Assembly: GCF_949152215.1 (NCBI RefSeq)
Contig: NZ_OX424407.1
Span: 124,001-188,000, forward strand
Direction of reading: 5' to 3'
DNA: 64,000 bases
DNA from: Lancefieldella sp. Marseille-Q7238
Lineage (GTDB): Bacteria > Actinomycetota > Coriobacteriia > Coriobacteriales > Atopobiaceae
Each line of letters opens with the position of its first letter. Within the stretch, counting starts at the first letter, position 1. Positions 34,641 to 42,507 of this stretch are shown one piece after another. A program made the translations under genes and the position numbers. The notes beneath the pieces were generated by a model, which searched no databases, was not told the origin of the DNA, and saw only the letters and a list, made by a program, of their open reading frames with translations.

Positions 34641-35991
34641 GGGCAAAAACGTCCTGTTTGTTACGTTGGGATGTGCGAAAAACGAAGTTGACACAGACCG
34701 CATGAGGGCGCTGCTTTTGGCGCACGGCTACAGTGAGACTACCGATTCTGAAACTGCCGACGTCGCCATCGTGAATACCTGTTCTTTTTTAGCGTCCGCT
34801 ACGGAAGAGTCCATTGAGACTACGCTGCAGATTGCTGAGGAGGCTTCTGCAGGTGTGCGCGAGCTTCCCATTGTGATGTGTGGCTGCGTGCCATCTCGTT
34901 ACGGCTCTCAGCTGCCAGAACAGCTGCCGGAAGTCGCCGCCTTTGTCCGCGCTGACGAAGAAGACGGTATTGTCGGCGTGGTGTCTGAAGTTCTAGGGGT
35001 CAGCCTTGCTTCTCCGTCTGTTATCGCGGCCCATGGGATGCTGCGTACTATTGAGGGAGCCAGCGCGTACGTCAAGATTTCAGACGGATGCGACCGCTTC
35101 TGCGCGTTTTGTGCCATCCCGTATATCCGCGGTCGCTACCATTCCCGTTCTGCTGACGAGATTCTCTCTGAGGTTGCCTCTTTGATGAAGGGTGGCGTCC
35201 GCGAGATTATCCTCATTGGCCAGGATACCGGCATTTGGGGCAATGATCTCGGCAAGACAGCTGACGGTGAAACGCTTACTCTGGCGTGGCTCATGCGTCA
35301 GGTTGCTCAAGTGGTGCATCCCTATGGAGGCTGGGTGCGCGTACTCTATCTTCAGCCCGAGGGGATGACCGATAATCTTATCGCCACCATTCGCGATACC
35401 CCTGAGTGCCTGCCCTATATCGACATTCCCATACAGCATTGCAATGAGCGCGTCCTTGCGAGCATGGGACGCTCTGGGTCCGCTGATGAGCTGCGCGTTC
35501 TTTTTGACCGCTTGCGAAGTGAGATTCCCAATATGGTGCTTCGTACTACGGGCATGTGCGGTTTTCCCGGCGAGACAGAAGAAGAGTCTGATGAGCTGTA
35601 TGACTTCATCCAGGAACAGGAATTTGACTATACGTCAGTCTTCACGTACTCTCCGGAGGAAGGGACCAAGGGCGCTCATATGCCCAATCAGGTTCCAAAC
35701 GAGGTCAAAATGGAGCGCACCCAGCGCCTTATCGATTTGGTAGAGGAGCTTGGGTTTGCGGCAACCGCTCGTCATGTTGGCGAGCGCTGCGAGGTCATTA
35801 TTGACGGTGTTGAGGAGTCTGATGGCATAACGGAGCTTATCGGCCATGCGTGGTTCCAGGCGCCCGATTCTGACGGAGCCGTGCACATTGCCGAGGGCGA
35901 GGCCCGTGTGGGCGATATTGTCCTTTGCGACCTTGTTGATTCGTTTTGCTATGAGATTATCGGCGAGATAGTTGACGAGAAGAACGTCTAG
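34606..35991 (+). CDS. rimO: Ribosomal protein S12 methylthiotransferase RimO
   Basis: 461 residues. UPF0004 domain (VTLGCAKNEVDTDRM, CSFLASATEESI), radical SAM motif ISDGCDRFCAFCAIPYIRGRYHSR, and a C-terminal TRAM domain. Methylthiolates Asp of S12; the TLGCAKNEVD and FCAIPYIRG segments favour RimO over MiaB. ATG 34606 with AGGAG lies inside yajQ. Confidence 0.95.
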   Translation: MVSPSSTSTIARGKNVLFVTLGCAKNEVDTDRMRALLLAHGYSETTDSETADVAIVNTCSFLASATEESIETTLQIAEEASAGVRELPIVMCGCVPSRYGSQLPEQLPEVAAFVRADEEDGIVGVVSEVLGVSLASPSVIAAHGMLRTIEGASAYVKISDGCDRFCAFCAIPYIRGRYHSRSADEILSEVASLMKGGVREIILIGQDTGIWGNDLGKTADGETLTLAWLMRQVAQVVHPYGGWVRVLYLQPEGMTDNLIATIRDTPECLPYIDIPIQHCNERVLASMGRSGSADELRVLFDRLRSEIPNMVLRTTGMCGFPGETEEESDELYDFIQEQEFDYTSVFTYSPEEGTKGAHMPNQVPNEVKMERTQRLIDLVEELGFAATARHVGERCEVIIDGVEESDGITELIGHAWFQAPDSDGAVHIAEGEARVGDIVLCDLVDSFCYEIIGEIVDEKNV

Positions 35992-36005
35992 TGGGGAGAT
36001 ATCTT

Positions 36006-36614
36006 GTGCCTAAAAAAAGCATTTGGACACCGGCAAATATTGTGACCTGCGCTCGAGTGGCGCTTGTGCCCTTGTGGCTTTTGTCGGCGCAGCTTTTAGG
36101 ACGGCCTGCTGCCTCAGTCGGGGAGGGGCTTGCGATATCCTGCGGTCCGGCTCTGGTATTTTTCGGATATGTGATTATCTCACTTACTGACAAGCTGGAC
36201 GGATATCTGGCCCGGAGCCGCAATGAGGTTACTACCTTTGGCAAGTTTTTGGATCCGATTGCTGACAAGCTTGCCGTTGTTGTCGCCCTCTGCGTGCTGC
36301 TTGAGTGGCATATGGTCTCTCCTTGGGTTTTGTTTGTCATCGTTGCCCGCGAGTTTTTGGTATCGGGGCTTCGCATGGTAGTGGCCTCCGCCGGTACGGT
36401 CATCGCGGCGTCCAATCTCGGTAAGTGGAAGACCGCTACCACTATGGTTGCCATTTGCGGTTTGCTGTTTTTACCGGTCATTTCCGCGGGACCCGTTCAA
36501 GACGCGCTCAGCCTTCTCTTTACTGTTCTTATGTGGATTGCCGTGCTCTTGACCGCGTGGAGCGGCATTGACTATTTCATGAAATCTTGGTCTATCATCG
36601 CAAAAGAGGCGTAA
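36006..36614 (+). CDS. pgsA: CDP-diacylglycerol-glycerol-3-phosphate 3-phosphatidyltransferase
   Basis: 202 residues. Integral membrane enzyme of phosphatidylglycerol synthesis. The CDP-alcohol motif DKLDGYLARSRNEVTTFGKF-LDPIADK (DGX2ARX8GX3DX3D) is complete, with several membrane helices. The frame opens at GTG 35991, but GTG 36006 has GGGGAG 7 bases upstream and gives the normal N terminus PKKSIWTPANIVTCAR. rimO-pgsA-cinA-recA is a conserved Gram-positive order. Confidence 0.93.
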   Translation: MPKKSIWTPANIVTCARVALVPLWLLSAQLLGRPAASVGEGLAISCGPALVFFGYVIISLTDKLDGYLARSRNEVTTFGKFLDPIADKLAVVVALCVLLEWHMVSPWVLFVIVAREFLVSGLRMVVASAGTVIAASNLGKWKTATTMVAICGLLFLPVISAGPVQDALSLLFTVLMWIAVLLTAWSGIDYFMKSWSIIAKEA

Positions 36615-36617
36615 GTT

Positions 36618-37127
36618 ATGCAGACAACCTGCTGTGACAAGGAACTCTATGAGGCTGCGGCGCGTGTTATTCGCGAGGCGGCCGCTGCCCATGTAACACT
36701 AGCGACAGCAGAGTCATGCACAGGAGGTCTTGTCGCAGGAGCGCTTACTGCCGTGCCGGGTTCTTCTGAAGTCTTTCTCGGCTCCGTGGTGAGCTATGCC
36801 ATTGAGGTGAAGCAGAAGGTGCTGGGCGTCTCCGAAGAGATTTTTGCCGTGCCGGAGTTGGGAGCTGTGTCGGAGCCGTGCGCTCAGCAGATGGCACAGG
36901 GAGTTCGTCGTACGATTGGCTCAGAGCTCGCTGTTTCTACTACGGGAATTGCAGGACCAGGGGGAAGTGAACCCGGAAAACCGGTGGGTACCGTTTGGTT
37001 TGGAGTCGCGAGCGCGCATGGAGTTCACGCAGGAGTAAAACATTTTGACGGGTCTCGCGATGACGTGCGCCGAGAGGCTGTGCTCTACGCGTTGCAACTG
37101 TTTCATGAGGAAATTGTGAAGAAGTAA
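36618..37127 (+). CDS. cinA: CinA C-terminal domain / nicotinamide-nucleotide amidase family
   Basis: 169 residues, only the C-terminal CinA (PncC) domain: TLATAESCTGGLVAGALTAVPGSSEVFLGSVVSYAIEVKQ and STTGIAGPGG. PncC-type enzymes deamidate NMN in salvage. The N-terminal molybdopterin-like half found in full CinA is absent, which is also seen in many bacteria. In streptococci the full-length cinA is competence-linked and precedes recA, as here. Confidence 0.9.
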   Translation: MQTTCCDKELYEAAARVIREAAAAHVTLATAESCTGGLVAGALTAVPGSSEVFLGSVVSYAIEVKQKVLGVSEEIFAVPELGAVSEPCAQQMAQGVRRTIGSELAVSTTGIAGPGGSEPGKPVGTVWFGVASAHGVHAGVKHFDGSRDDVRREAVLYALQLFHEEIVKK

Positions 37128-37179
37128 AACCTTCGATACGGAAGAATATGACTCCAAAAATACCGGTGAAATTATGTCC

Positions 37180-37230
37180 GGCAAAACAGCGCTGGGCATT
37201 CTTAATCATTTCGGCGCTTTGCCTGATTTT
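37180..37230 (+). terminator. Possible weak terminator after cinA
   Basis: GGCAAA-ACA-GCGC (37180-37192) can pair with GCGC-TTTGCC (37214-37223) with a 3-base bulge, followed by TGATTTT. The loop is long, so efficiency is doubtful. Confidence 0.3.
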
Positions 37231-37299
37231 GCGTCAGTTTTCTGATAGATACCGGTCAAAAAGCGGTCAGATTGCTTCGATAAAATCATCAGTAACATA

Positions 37300-37328
37300 T
37301 TGACATCGAACGCTTGTTCCTATACGAT
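37300..37328 (+). promoter_or_regulatory. recA promoter with LexA (SOS) box in the spacer
   Basis: Perfect -35 TTGACA (37300-37305), 17-base spacer, -10 TACGAT (37323-37328). Inside the spacer is CGAAC-GCTT-GTTCC (37307-37320), matching the Gram-positive/actinobacterial LexA box CGAAC-N4-GTTCG in 9 of 10 fixed positions. Confidence 0.85.
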
Positions 37329-37355
37329 GTATGCAATTCGACCCAAGGAGAAATA

Positions 37356-38450
37356 ATGGCAAAAAGGCAGGTCACTCGCGAGATTAAACCCCGCACTACT
37401 GGTGAAGAACGTGAACATGTTCTTGAGACAACTACCTCAGAAATAGAAAAGAAATTTGGCAAGGGCGCTATTATGCGTCTGGGAGACGGTGGACCTTCCT
37501 TTGATATCCAGTCAATCCCAACTGGCTCTATCGCGCTTGACGCAGCTCTTGGCATCGGTGGCGTTCCGCGCGGTCGTATTATTGAAATTTACGGCCCGGA
37601 ATCTTCCGGCAAGACAACCCTCTCTCTTGAAATTCTCGCTGAGGCGCAAGCACTTGGTGGAGTCGTGGCATTTATAGACGCGGAACACGCCCTTGATCCG
37701 GGCTATGCTGCTCGGATTGGCGTTGACATTGATGAAGTGTTAATCTCTCAGCCTGATACCGGTGAGCAGGCCCTTGAGATTTGCGACATGCTGGTGCGTT
37801 CGGGCGCTATTGACGTCGTCGTTATTGATTCAGTAGCCGCCCTCGTGCCCCGTGCGGAGATTGAAGGGGAGATTGGTGATTCCAGCGTTGGCCTTCAGGC
37901 TCGCCTTATGAGCCAGGCGCTCCGAAAGCTTGCGGGATCGCTTTCTAAATCAAACACTACATGCATATTTATCAATCAGCTTCGCGAGAAAATCGGCGTC
38001 ATGTTCGGTAACCCTGAAACCACTTCGGGTGGCCGTGCTCTGAAGTTCTTCTCGTCTGTGCGCATGGATATTCGCCGTGTCGATAGCATTAAGGTGAATG
38101 GTGATGTTGTTGGCAACCGAGTCCGCGTGAAAGTAGTTAAAAATAAGGTTGCCCCTCCATTTAAGCAGGCGGAGTTTGACATTATGTACGGAAAGGGCAT
38201 ATCAAAAGAAGGCTCTATTCTTGACATGGCAGTTGATGAGGAGATTGTTAATAAGTCAGGATCATGGTTTACCTATGAAGGGGAGCGGCTTGGACAGGGC
38301 CGTGAAGCAGCTAAAGAGTTTTTGCTTGAAAATCCCCAACTTATGGATGAGATTGATCATAAAGTGCGCCTTGCTGCGGGTTTAATCGAAAACAATGACG
38401 AAGCGGTTGGTATTCCGGTTGCTCTGCAAAATACCGAGGATGCTAAATAG
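37356..38450 (+). CDS. recA: Recombinase RecA
   Basis: 364 residues, no intein. Walker [46 protein letters not shown], and the L2 loop region ([26 protein letters not shown]) are intact. Strand exchange in recombination and co-protease for LexA cleavage. AAGGAG precedes ATG 37356; the longer in-frame TTG at 37314 falls in the LexA box and is rejected. The stop overlaps recX by one base. Confidence 0.98.
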   Translation: MAKRQVTREIKPRTTGEEREHVLETTTSEIEKKFGKGAIMRLGDGGPSFDIQSIPTGSIALDAALGIGGVPRGRIIEIYGPESSGKTTLSLEILAEAQALGGVVAFIDAEHALDPGYAARIGVDIDEVLISQPDTGEQALEICDMLVRSGAIDVVVIDSVAALVPRAEIEGEIGDSSVGLQARLMSQALRKLAGSLSKSNTTCIFINQLREKIGVMFGNPETTSGGRALKFFSSVRMDIRRVDSIKVNGDVVGNRVRVKVVKNKVAPPFKQAEFDIMYGKGISKEGSILDMAVDEEIVNKSGSWFTYEGERLGQGREAAKEFLLENPQLMDEIDHKVRLAAGLIENNDEAVGIPVALQNTEDAK

Positions 38451-39127
38451 TGTCTTCACTAGCATGGGAGCTTACTTTTCCGGAGAAAAGACAGAGCACT
38501 CTTGGGCGCAAGAAGCCTTGTGTAACTCTCTCCCTTACCTCTGACGCCGGTGGAATTGAGCGTTTCTCTATTCCCGTTAGTGTCGGGCGAAAAGTGCAGT
38601 CATTAGAGCGAGAAGGGGCGTTTCACCCGGATTCAAGAGCGGAATTCATGTATGAGCTTACGCGGATACAAGAGAGCCTCATTCGCAGCCGTATTGAGAC
38701 GCTGATTTGCCGCCGCGATTATTCGTCTTACGCACTGAGGGAGAAGCTCAGACTTGATGGGTACTTTTCCTCGGTTGTCAAAGAATCTGTAGAGCGTGCG
38801 GTTGAGGTTGGTCTGGTTGATGACGCTAGGTACGCAGATTCCTATGCCCGCGCAAAAGTCTCGCAAGGATGGGGCGTCATACGAATAGAGCGTGAACTTG
38901 AGAGAAAGGGGTTGTCAACCTCGTTGCTTGAGGGCTGGCCACAATCATATCTTTCCGTTGCGAGCCAAAAGGAAAAGGCGCTTTCTCTTGCTCGGCGCAA
39001 ACGCCTAACCGGGAAAAACGATTATGAAAGAATAGTCCGTTTCTTAGCTTCCAAAGGGTATTCGTTTGAACTCTGCTCTTCGACGGCCAAACAGGTGCTT
39101 GCGGAAAGCGCTCAGGCAAAGACGTAA
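38450..39127 (+). CDS. recX: Regulatory protein RecX
   Basis: 225 residues. Helical repeats with SYALREKLRLDGY, VGLVDDARYADSYARAKVSQGWGVIRIERELERKG, typical of RecX, which caps RecA filaments. The N-terminal 70 residues are poorly conserved. GTG start overlapping the recA stop, so it shares the SOS promoter. Confidence 0.9.
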   Translation: MSSLAWELTFPEKRQSTLGRKKPCVTLSLTSDAGGIERFSIPVSVGRKVQSLEREGAFHPDSRAEFMYELTRIQESLIRSRIETLICRRDYSSYALREKLRLDGYFSSVVKESVERAVEVGLVDDARYADSYARAKVSQGWGVIRIERELERKGLSTSLLEGWPQSYLSVASQKEKALSLARRKRLTGKNDYERIVRFLASKGYSFELCSSTAKQVLAESAQAKT

Positions 39128-39189
39128 TTTTTCAAAGTCGTGAATATATATGAATTTGCTGTCGGATTAGTCTGTTTACCTGCTTTTAA

Positions 39190-39218
39190 TTGACAAATGA
39201 TATGACAGTGAGTAGGAT
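39190..39218 (+). promoter_or_regulatory. Promoter of rny
   Basis: TTGACA (39190-39195), 17-base spacer, TAGGAT (39213-39218). The start near 39225 leaves a leader of about 175 bases. Confidence 0.7.
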
Positions 39219-39222
39219 TAAA

Positions 39223-39298
39223 AGGCCATGAGAATGAGCATTTCCCGTCGGGTTTTCCGGCGTCACTTTTACAGTTCGTAGTTTTTTGAAAATGGCCT
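39223..39298 (+). promoter_or_regulatory. Structured leader of rny enclosing a 17-codon ORF
   Basis: AGGCCAT (39223-39229) is exactly complementary to ATGGCCT (39292-39298), closing a 76-base region with an inner CCCG/CGGG hairpin. The region contains the short ORF at 39228-39281. Transcription start would fall within the left arm, so the pairing depends on the exact start site. Confidence 0.35.
39228..39281 (+). CDS. Possible leader peptide before rny (17 codons)
   Basis: ATG to TAG, encoding an Arg-rich 17-residue peptide (MRMSISRRVFRRHFYSS). AAAGG lies only 2 bases before the ATG, too close for good initiation. It could be chance; noted because it sits inside the paired leader region. Confidence 0.15.
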   Translation: MRMSISRRVFRRHFYSS

Positions 39299-39401
39299 GC
39301 AATGGTGTTTGGTTACCTCCTCTTATGGCGGGTTCGCTGCCTTGGTCAAACAGGGAAGCGTCTCCTGAACATTTATGGAATACGCCATTTTAGGAGTAAG
39401 T

Positions 39402-40955
39402 ATGGAAATTGCACTCGTAGGCATTGTCTGCCTTTTGGTGGGCGCCGCTGTTGCTTACGGCATTCTTGCCGGTAAAAGCAATTCTCGTTTGAAAATCGCT
39501 GATGAGCAGGTAAAGCAAGCTGAATCAAATGCAGGCCGCATTACTTCAGAGGCTCAACGTCAAGCGGAGACCGTCAAAAAAGAAGCAATCCTTACGGCAA
39601 AAGAGGAAGTTCTTCAACTGAAGCAGAACGCTGAGGCGGAAGAGAAGAAACGCAAGAGCGAACTTCGTAGCATGGAGAATCGCATCCTTCAGCGCGAGGA
39701 ATCGCTTGACCGCCGAAATGATGTGCTTGATAAGCGTGAGCATCAGCTTTCCAGTCTTCAGGGTCAGCTTGACCGCCGCAAGAATGATTTGGATGGTCTT
39801 GTTGCGCAGCAATCTGTTGAGCTTGAACGCATCGCGTCACTATCCCGTGATGAGGCTCATGATGAGCTTATAGAGCGAGTCCGTTCTGAAAGCGTTCGCG
39901 ATGAAGCTCAGATTCTGCGTGATTCAGAGCAGAGGGTACGTGCGCAGGCCGATAAAACCGCGCGTGAAATCATTTCAACAGCCATTCAGCGTGTTGCTGC
40001 TGACCAGGCGTCTGAGATTACCGTAACTACGGTTCATATTCCGTCTGATGACCTGAAAGGCCGTATCATCGGCCGCGAAGGACGCAACATCCGTACCTTT
40101 GAACAAGTTTCCGGTGTCTCTTTGGTGATTGACGACACCCCTGAAACCGTGGTGCTTTCCAGCTTCGATCCCGTTCGTCGCGAGACCGCTCGCGTAGCGC
40201 TTGAGAATCTGATTGCTGATGGACGCATTCATCCCGCACGCATTGAAGAGCTCTACAAGAAGGCTGAGAGCCTCGTCAAAGAACGCATTATTGAAGCAGG
40301 AGAACAAGCCGCTTTTGACTGCGGTATCCATGACCTGCACCCGGAGATCATCAGAACCCTAGGCGCTCTTCGGTATCGCACCTCATACGGTCAGAATGTA
40401 CTTGCTCACTCTGTCCAGGTGGCGGTGCTGTGTGGCATGATGGCTGAGGAGCTGGGCATGGATGCAAAGCCGGCAAAGCGAGCCGGTCTTTTGCATGACC
40501 TTGGCAAAGCTATCGACCATGAGGTAGAAGGCCCCCACGCTGTCATAGGCGCCGAGCTTGCACGTCGTCACGGCGAGCGTCCGGAGATTGTGCACGCCAT
40601 CCAAGCGCACCATGCAGATATTGAACCCAATACCGTTCTTGACGTCCTCGTCATGGCTGCTGACGCAATATCCGCAGCTCGTCCCGGCGCACGCCGTGAG
40701 TCTGCGGAAAATTACATCAAACGTCTTGAGAAGCTGGAGGAGATTTCCAACGCTCACGAGGGAGTTGAGCGCACCTATGCCATGCAGGCGGGTCGTGAGC
40801 TTCATGTCATGGTTGAGCCCGAGAAAATCAGCGATGCTGAGGCTACAGTTCTCGCGCATGATATCGCCAAGCAAATCGAAGATGAGATGGAATATCCCGG
40901 CCAGGTTCGCGTTGTCGTCATTCGCGAGTCACGTGCCGTCGATGTTGCAAAGTAA
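39402..40955 (+). CDS. rny: Ribonuclease Y
   Basis: 517 residues. N-terminal membrane helix (IALVGIVCLLVGAAVAYGIL), long coiled coil (about 30-200), KH domain (DDLKGRIIGREGRNIRTFEQVSGVSLVIDDTPE), HD domain (LLHDLGKAIDHEVEGPHAVIGAELA). Membrane-bound endonuclease that starts mRNA decay. Start ATG 39402 after TAGGAG; an earlier in-frame start at 39375 lacks a site. Followed after 3 bases by an uncharacterised ATPase. Confidence 0.96.
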   Translation: MEIALVGIVCLLVGAAVAYGILAGKSNSRLKIADEQVKQAESNAGRITSEAQRQAETVKKEAILTAKEEVLQLKQNAEAEEKKRKSELRSMENRILQREESLDRRNDVLDKREHQLSSLQGQLDRRKNDLDGLVAQQSVELERIASLSRDEAHDELIERVRSESVRDEAQILRDSEQRVRAQADKTAREIISTAIQRVAADQASEITVTTVHIPSDDLKGRIIGREGRNIRTFEQVSGVSLVIDDTPETVVLSSFDPVRRETARVALENLIADGRIHPARIEELYKKAESLVKERIIEAGEQAAFDCGIHDLHPEIIRTLGALRYRTSYGQNVLAHSVQVAVLCGMMAEELGMDAKPAKRAGLLHDLGKAIDHEVEGPHAVIGAELARRHGERPEIVHAIQAHHADIEPNTVLDVLVMAADAISAARPGARRESAENYIKRLEKLEEISNAHEGVERTYAMQAGRELHVMVEPEKISDAEATVLAHDIAKQIEDEMEYPGQVRVVVIRESRAVDVAK

Positions 40956-40958
40956 TTC

Positions 40959-42038
40959 ATGGCTGAAGAAACGCATCTTTTGGATTTTGTTGCCTCTATG
41001 GGCGGTGAGCGCGCACTCCGCATCGAGGAGAATCTCGGTGCGGGGTACGTTCGTTTACGCGTAGCCGAAGCCGAACGTCGTCAGGCAAAGCATGACATCC
41101 GTTGCGTTGAAGATATTGTCATCGAAATGCTCCGTAATTCTCGCGATGCGGGTGCTCGCCATATCTATGTGGCGACCACACGCGAGGATAACATCCGTTC
41201 GCTTGTGGTTTTAGATGATGGCTCCGGCATACCTCTTGAAATGCAGGAGCGCATTTTTGACGCGCGTGTGACCTCAAAGCTTGAAAGCGTTCATGTTGAC
41301 AGATGGGGCGTTCATGGTCGCGGCATGGCGCTTTATTCCATCAAAGAGAACACCCTTTCAGCAAAAGTTTTGTCTTCCGCGGCTGGTCTGGGCGCTTCAA
41401 TACAAATCATTGCTGATACAAAAAACCTTTCCGAGAGAGCTGATCAATCCAGCTGGCCCCATGTCGGAGTTGATGATGATGGCCAAAAAGCGCTTGTCCG
41501 CGGGCCTCATAACATCGTTCGCACCTGCTGTGAATTTGCACTGGAGTCAAAGGGAAGCTGCGACGTATTTCTCGGTTCGCCGGCAGAAATCGCCGCAACC
41601 GCGCGCGTACGCATACCTCAGTCAATGAGTTCTGCTGACCTTCTTTTCATCGACAACCTGGCGGAAGTTCCTGTGTTGGAACGTTTCCGCGTCGCGTCGG
41701 ACGCGCGGGAGCTTTGCGAGATTTGTGCCACGCTTGGCCTTACGTTGTCAGAGCGTACGGCGCATCGCATTCTGTCAGGTCAAATTAAGCCCATAAGAAG
41801 CTGTTATGCCCGCCTTTTTCATACAGGAGAGGCAACCGGGCCAAAAGAGATTGATCTTTTGAGAGACAGACGGAGTCTTAAATTGTCGAGAAAAGACGAA
41901 CATGAATTTGCACGTCTGCTCGAAAAAGATTTCTCCTTTCTCTCCGATCGCTACTATCTTTCTATGAGCAACGAGCCAAAGATTCGTGTGGGAAAAGGTA
42001 AAATCGTAGTCACGTTTGAATTGGATCCGGAAGACTAA
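40959..42038 (+). CDS. GHKL ATPase of unknown function, MutL-like N-terminal domain
   Basis: 359 residues. The first half carries a complete GHKL (Bergerat) ATP site: N-box IEMLRNSRDAGARHIYV (near 50-66), VLDDGSGIPLEMQERIFDARVTSK (near 86-109), and GVHGRGMALYSI (near 117-128). The TSK followed by a G-x-x-G-x-x-L/M-x-SI pattern resembles MutL motif III (HATSKI...GFRGEALASI), but the protein lacks the MutL length and any metal-binding endonuclease motif. The C-terminal 180 residues match nothing I recognise. It starts 3 bases after rny with weak ribosome signals, so it is probably co-translated. No mutS is in this window. Function unknown; a role in RNA or DNA handling is a guess from position. 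Confidence 0.85.
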   Translation: MAEETHLLDFVASMGGERALRIEENLGAGYVRLRVAEAERRQAKHDIRCVEDIVIEMLRNSRDAGARHIYVATTREDNIRSLVVLDDGSGIPLEMQERIFDARVTSKLESVHVDRWGVHGRGMALYSIKENTLSAKVLSSAAGLGASIQIIADTKNLSERADQSSWPHVGVDDDGQKALVRGPHNIVRTCCEFALESKGSCDVFLGSPAEIAATARVRIPQSMSSADLLFIDNLAEVPVLERFRVASDARELCEICATLGLTLSERTAHRILSGQIKPIRSCYARLFHTGEATGPKEIDLLRDRRSLKLSRKDEHEFARLLEKDFSFLSDRYYLSMSNEPKIRVGKGKIVVTFELDPED

Positions 42039-42149
42039 CACAAAGCACACAGTAAGAGAGAGCACGTAGCAAGAAGCCGAGAATAACCATCGAAACGAAG
42101 CACTATCGCCTAGAAATGAAGAGTAAAACACGGTACCGCAGGAGTATAT

Positions 42150-42506
42150 ATGGGATTGCTAAAAGTCTCGAGCAAGTCATCACCCGCATCGGTCGCGGGC
42201 GCCATTGCCGGTTTGGTTAAAGACAGAGAACCGGTAACGCTGCAATGCATTGGCGCCGGTGCGGTGAATCAGGCGATAAAGGCGATTGCAATCGCCAGGG
42301 GATTTCTTATCCCGACAGGCTATGACATTTCCTGCGCGCCGACGTTTTCCGATATAGAGATAGCGGGGGAGAGCAGGACGGCTATAAAAATAGTCGTATA
42401 TGTTCACACCCTCTCTGCGGCCGGAGCTACATTCGACACTTCTCCAGATATTCTCGGCGAGAAAAAAAGTTACAGGGAAAATCCCAATCTACACGGAGTT
42501 ATCTAG
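42150..42506 (+). CDS. spoVS: SpoVS family protein (Alba-like)
   Basis: 118 residues. The first 86 match SpoVS throughout: LLKVSSKSSPASVAGAIAGLV, IGAGAVNQAIKAIAIARGFL and FSDIEIAGESRTAIKIVVYV. SpoVS has an Alba-like fold and is needed for septation and coat formation in Bacillus, but it is widespread in non-sporulating bacteria, where its role is unknown. A tail of about 30 residues (SAAGATFDTSPDILGEKKSYRENPNLHGVI) is longer than usual. AGGAG precedes ATG 42150. Follows a 111-base gap with no clear promoter, and ends 1 base before miaB. Confidence 0.9.
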   Translation: MGLLKVSSKSSPASVAGAIAGLVKDREPVTLQCIGAGAVNQAIKAIAIARGFLIPTGYDISCAPTFSDIEIAGESRTAIKIVVYVHTLSAAGATFDTSPDILGEKKSYRENPNLHGVI

Positions 42507-42507
42507 C

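Noticed and set aside
40959-42038. Calling the GHKL protein MutL outright
   Set aside because: It is much shorter than MutL, lacks a recognisable C-terminal dimerisation or endonuclease motif, and no mutS is visible; only the N-terminal motif pattern is similar.
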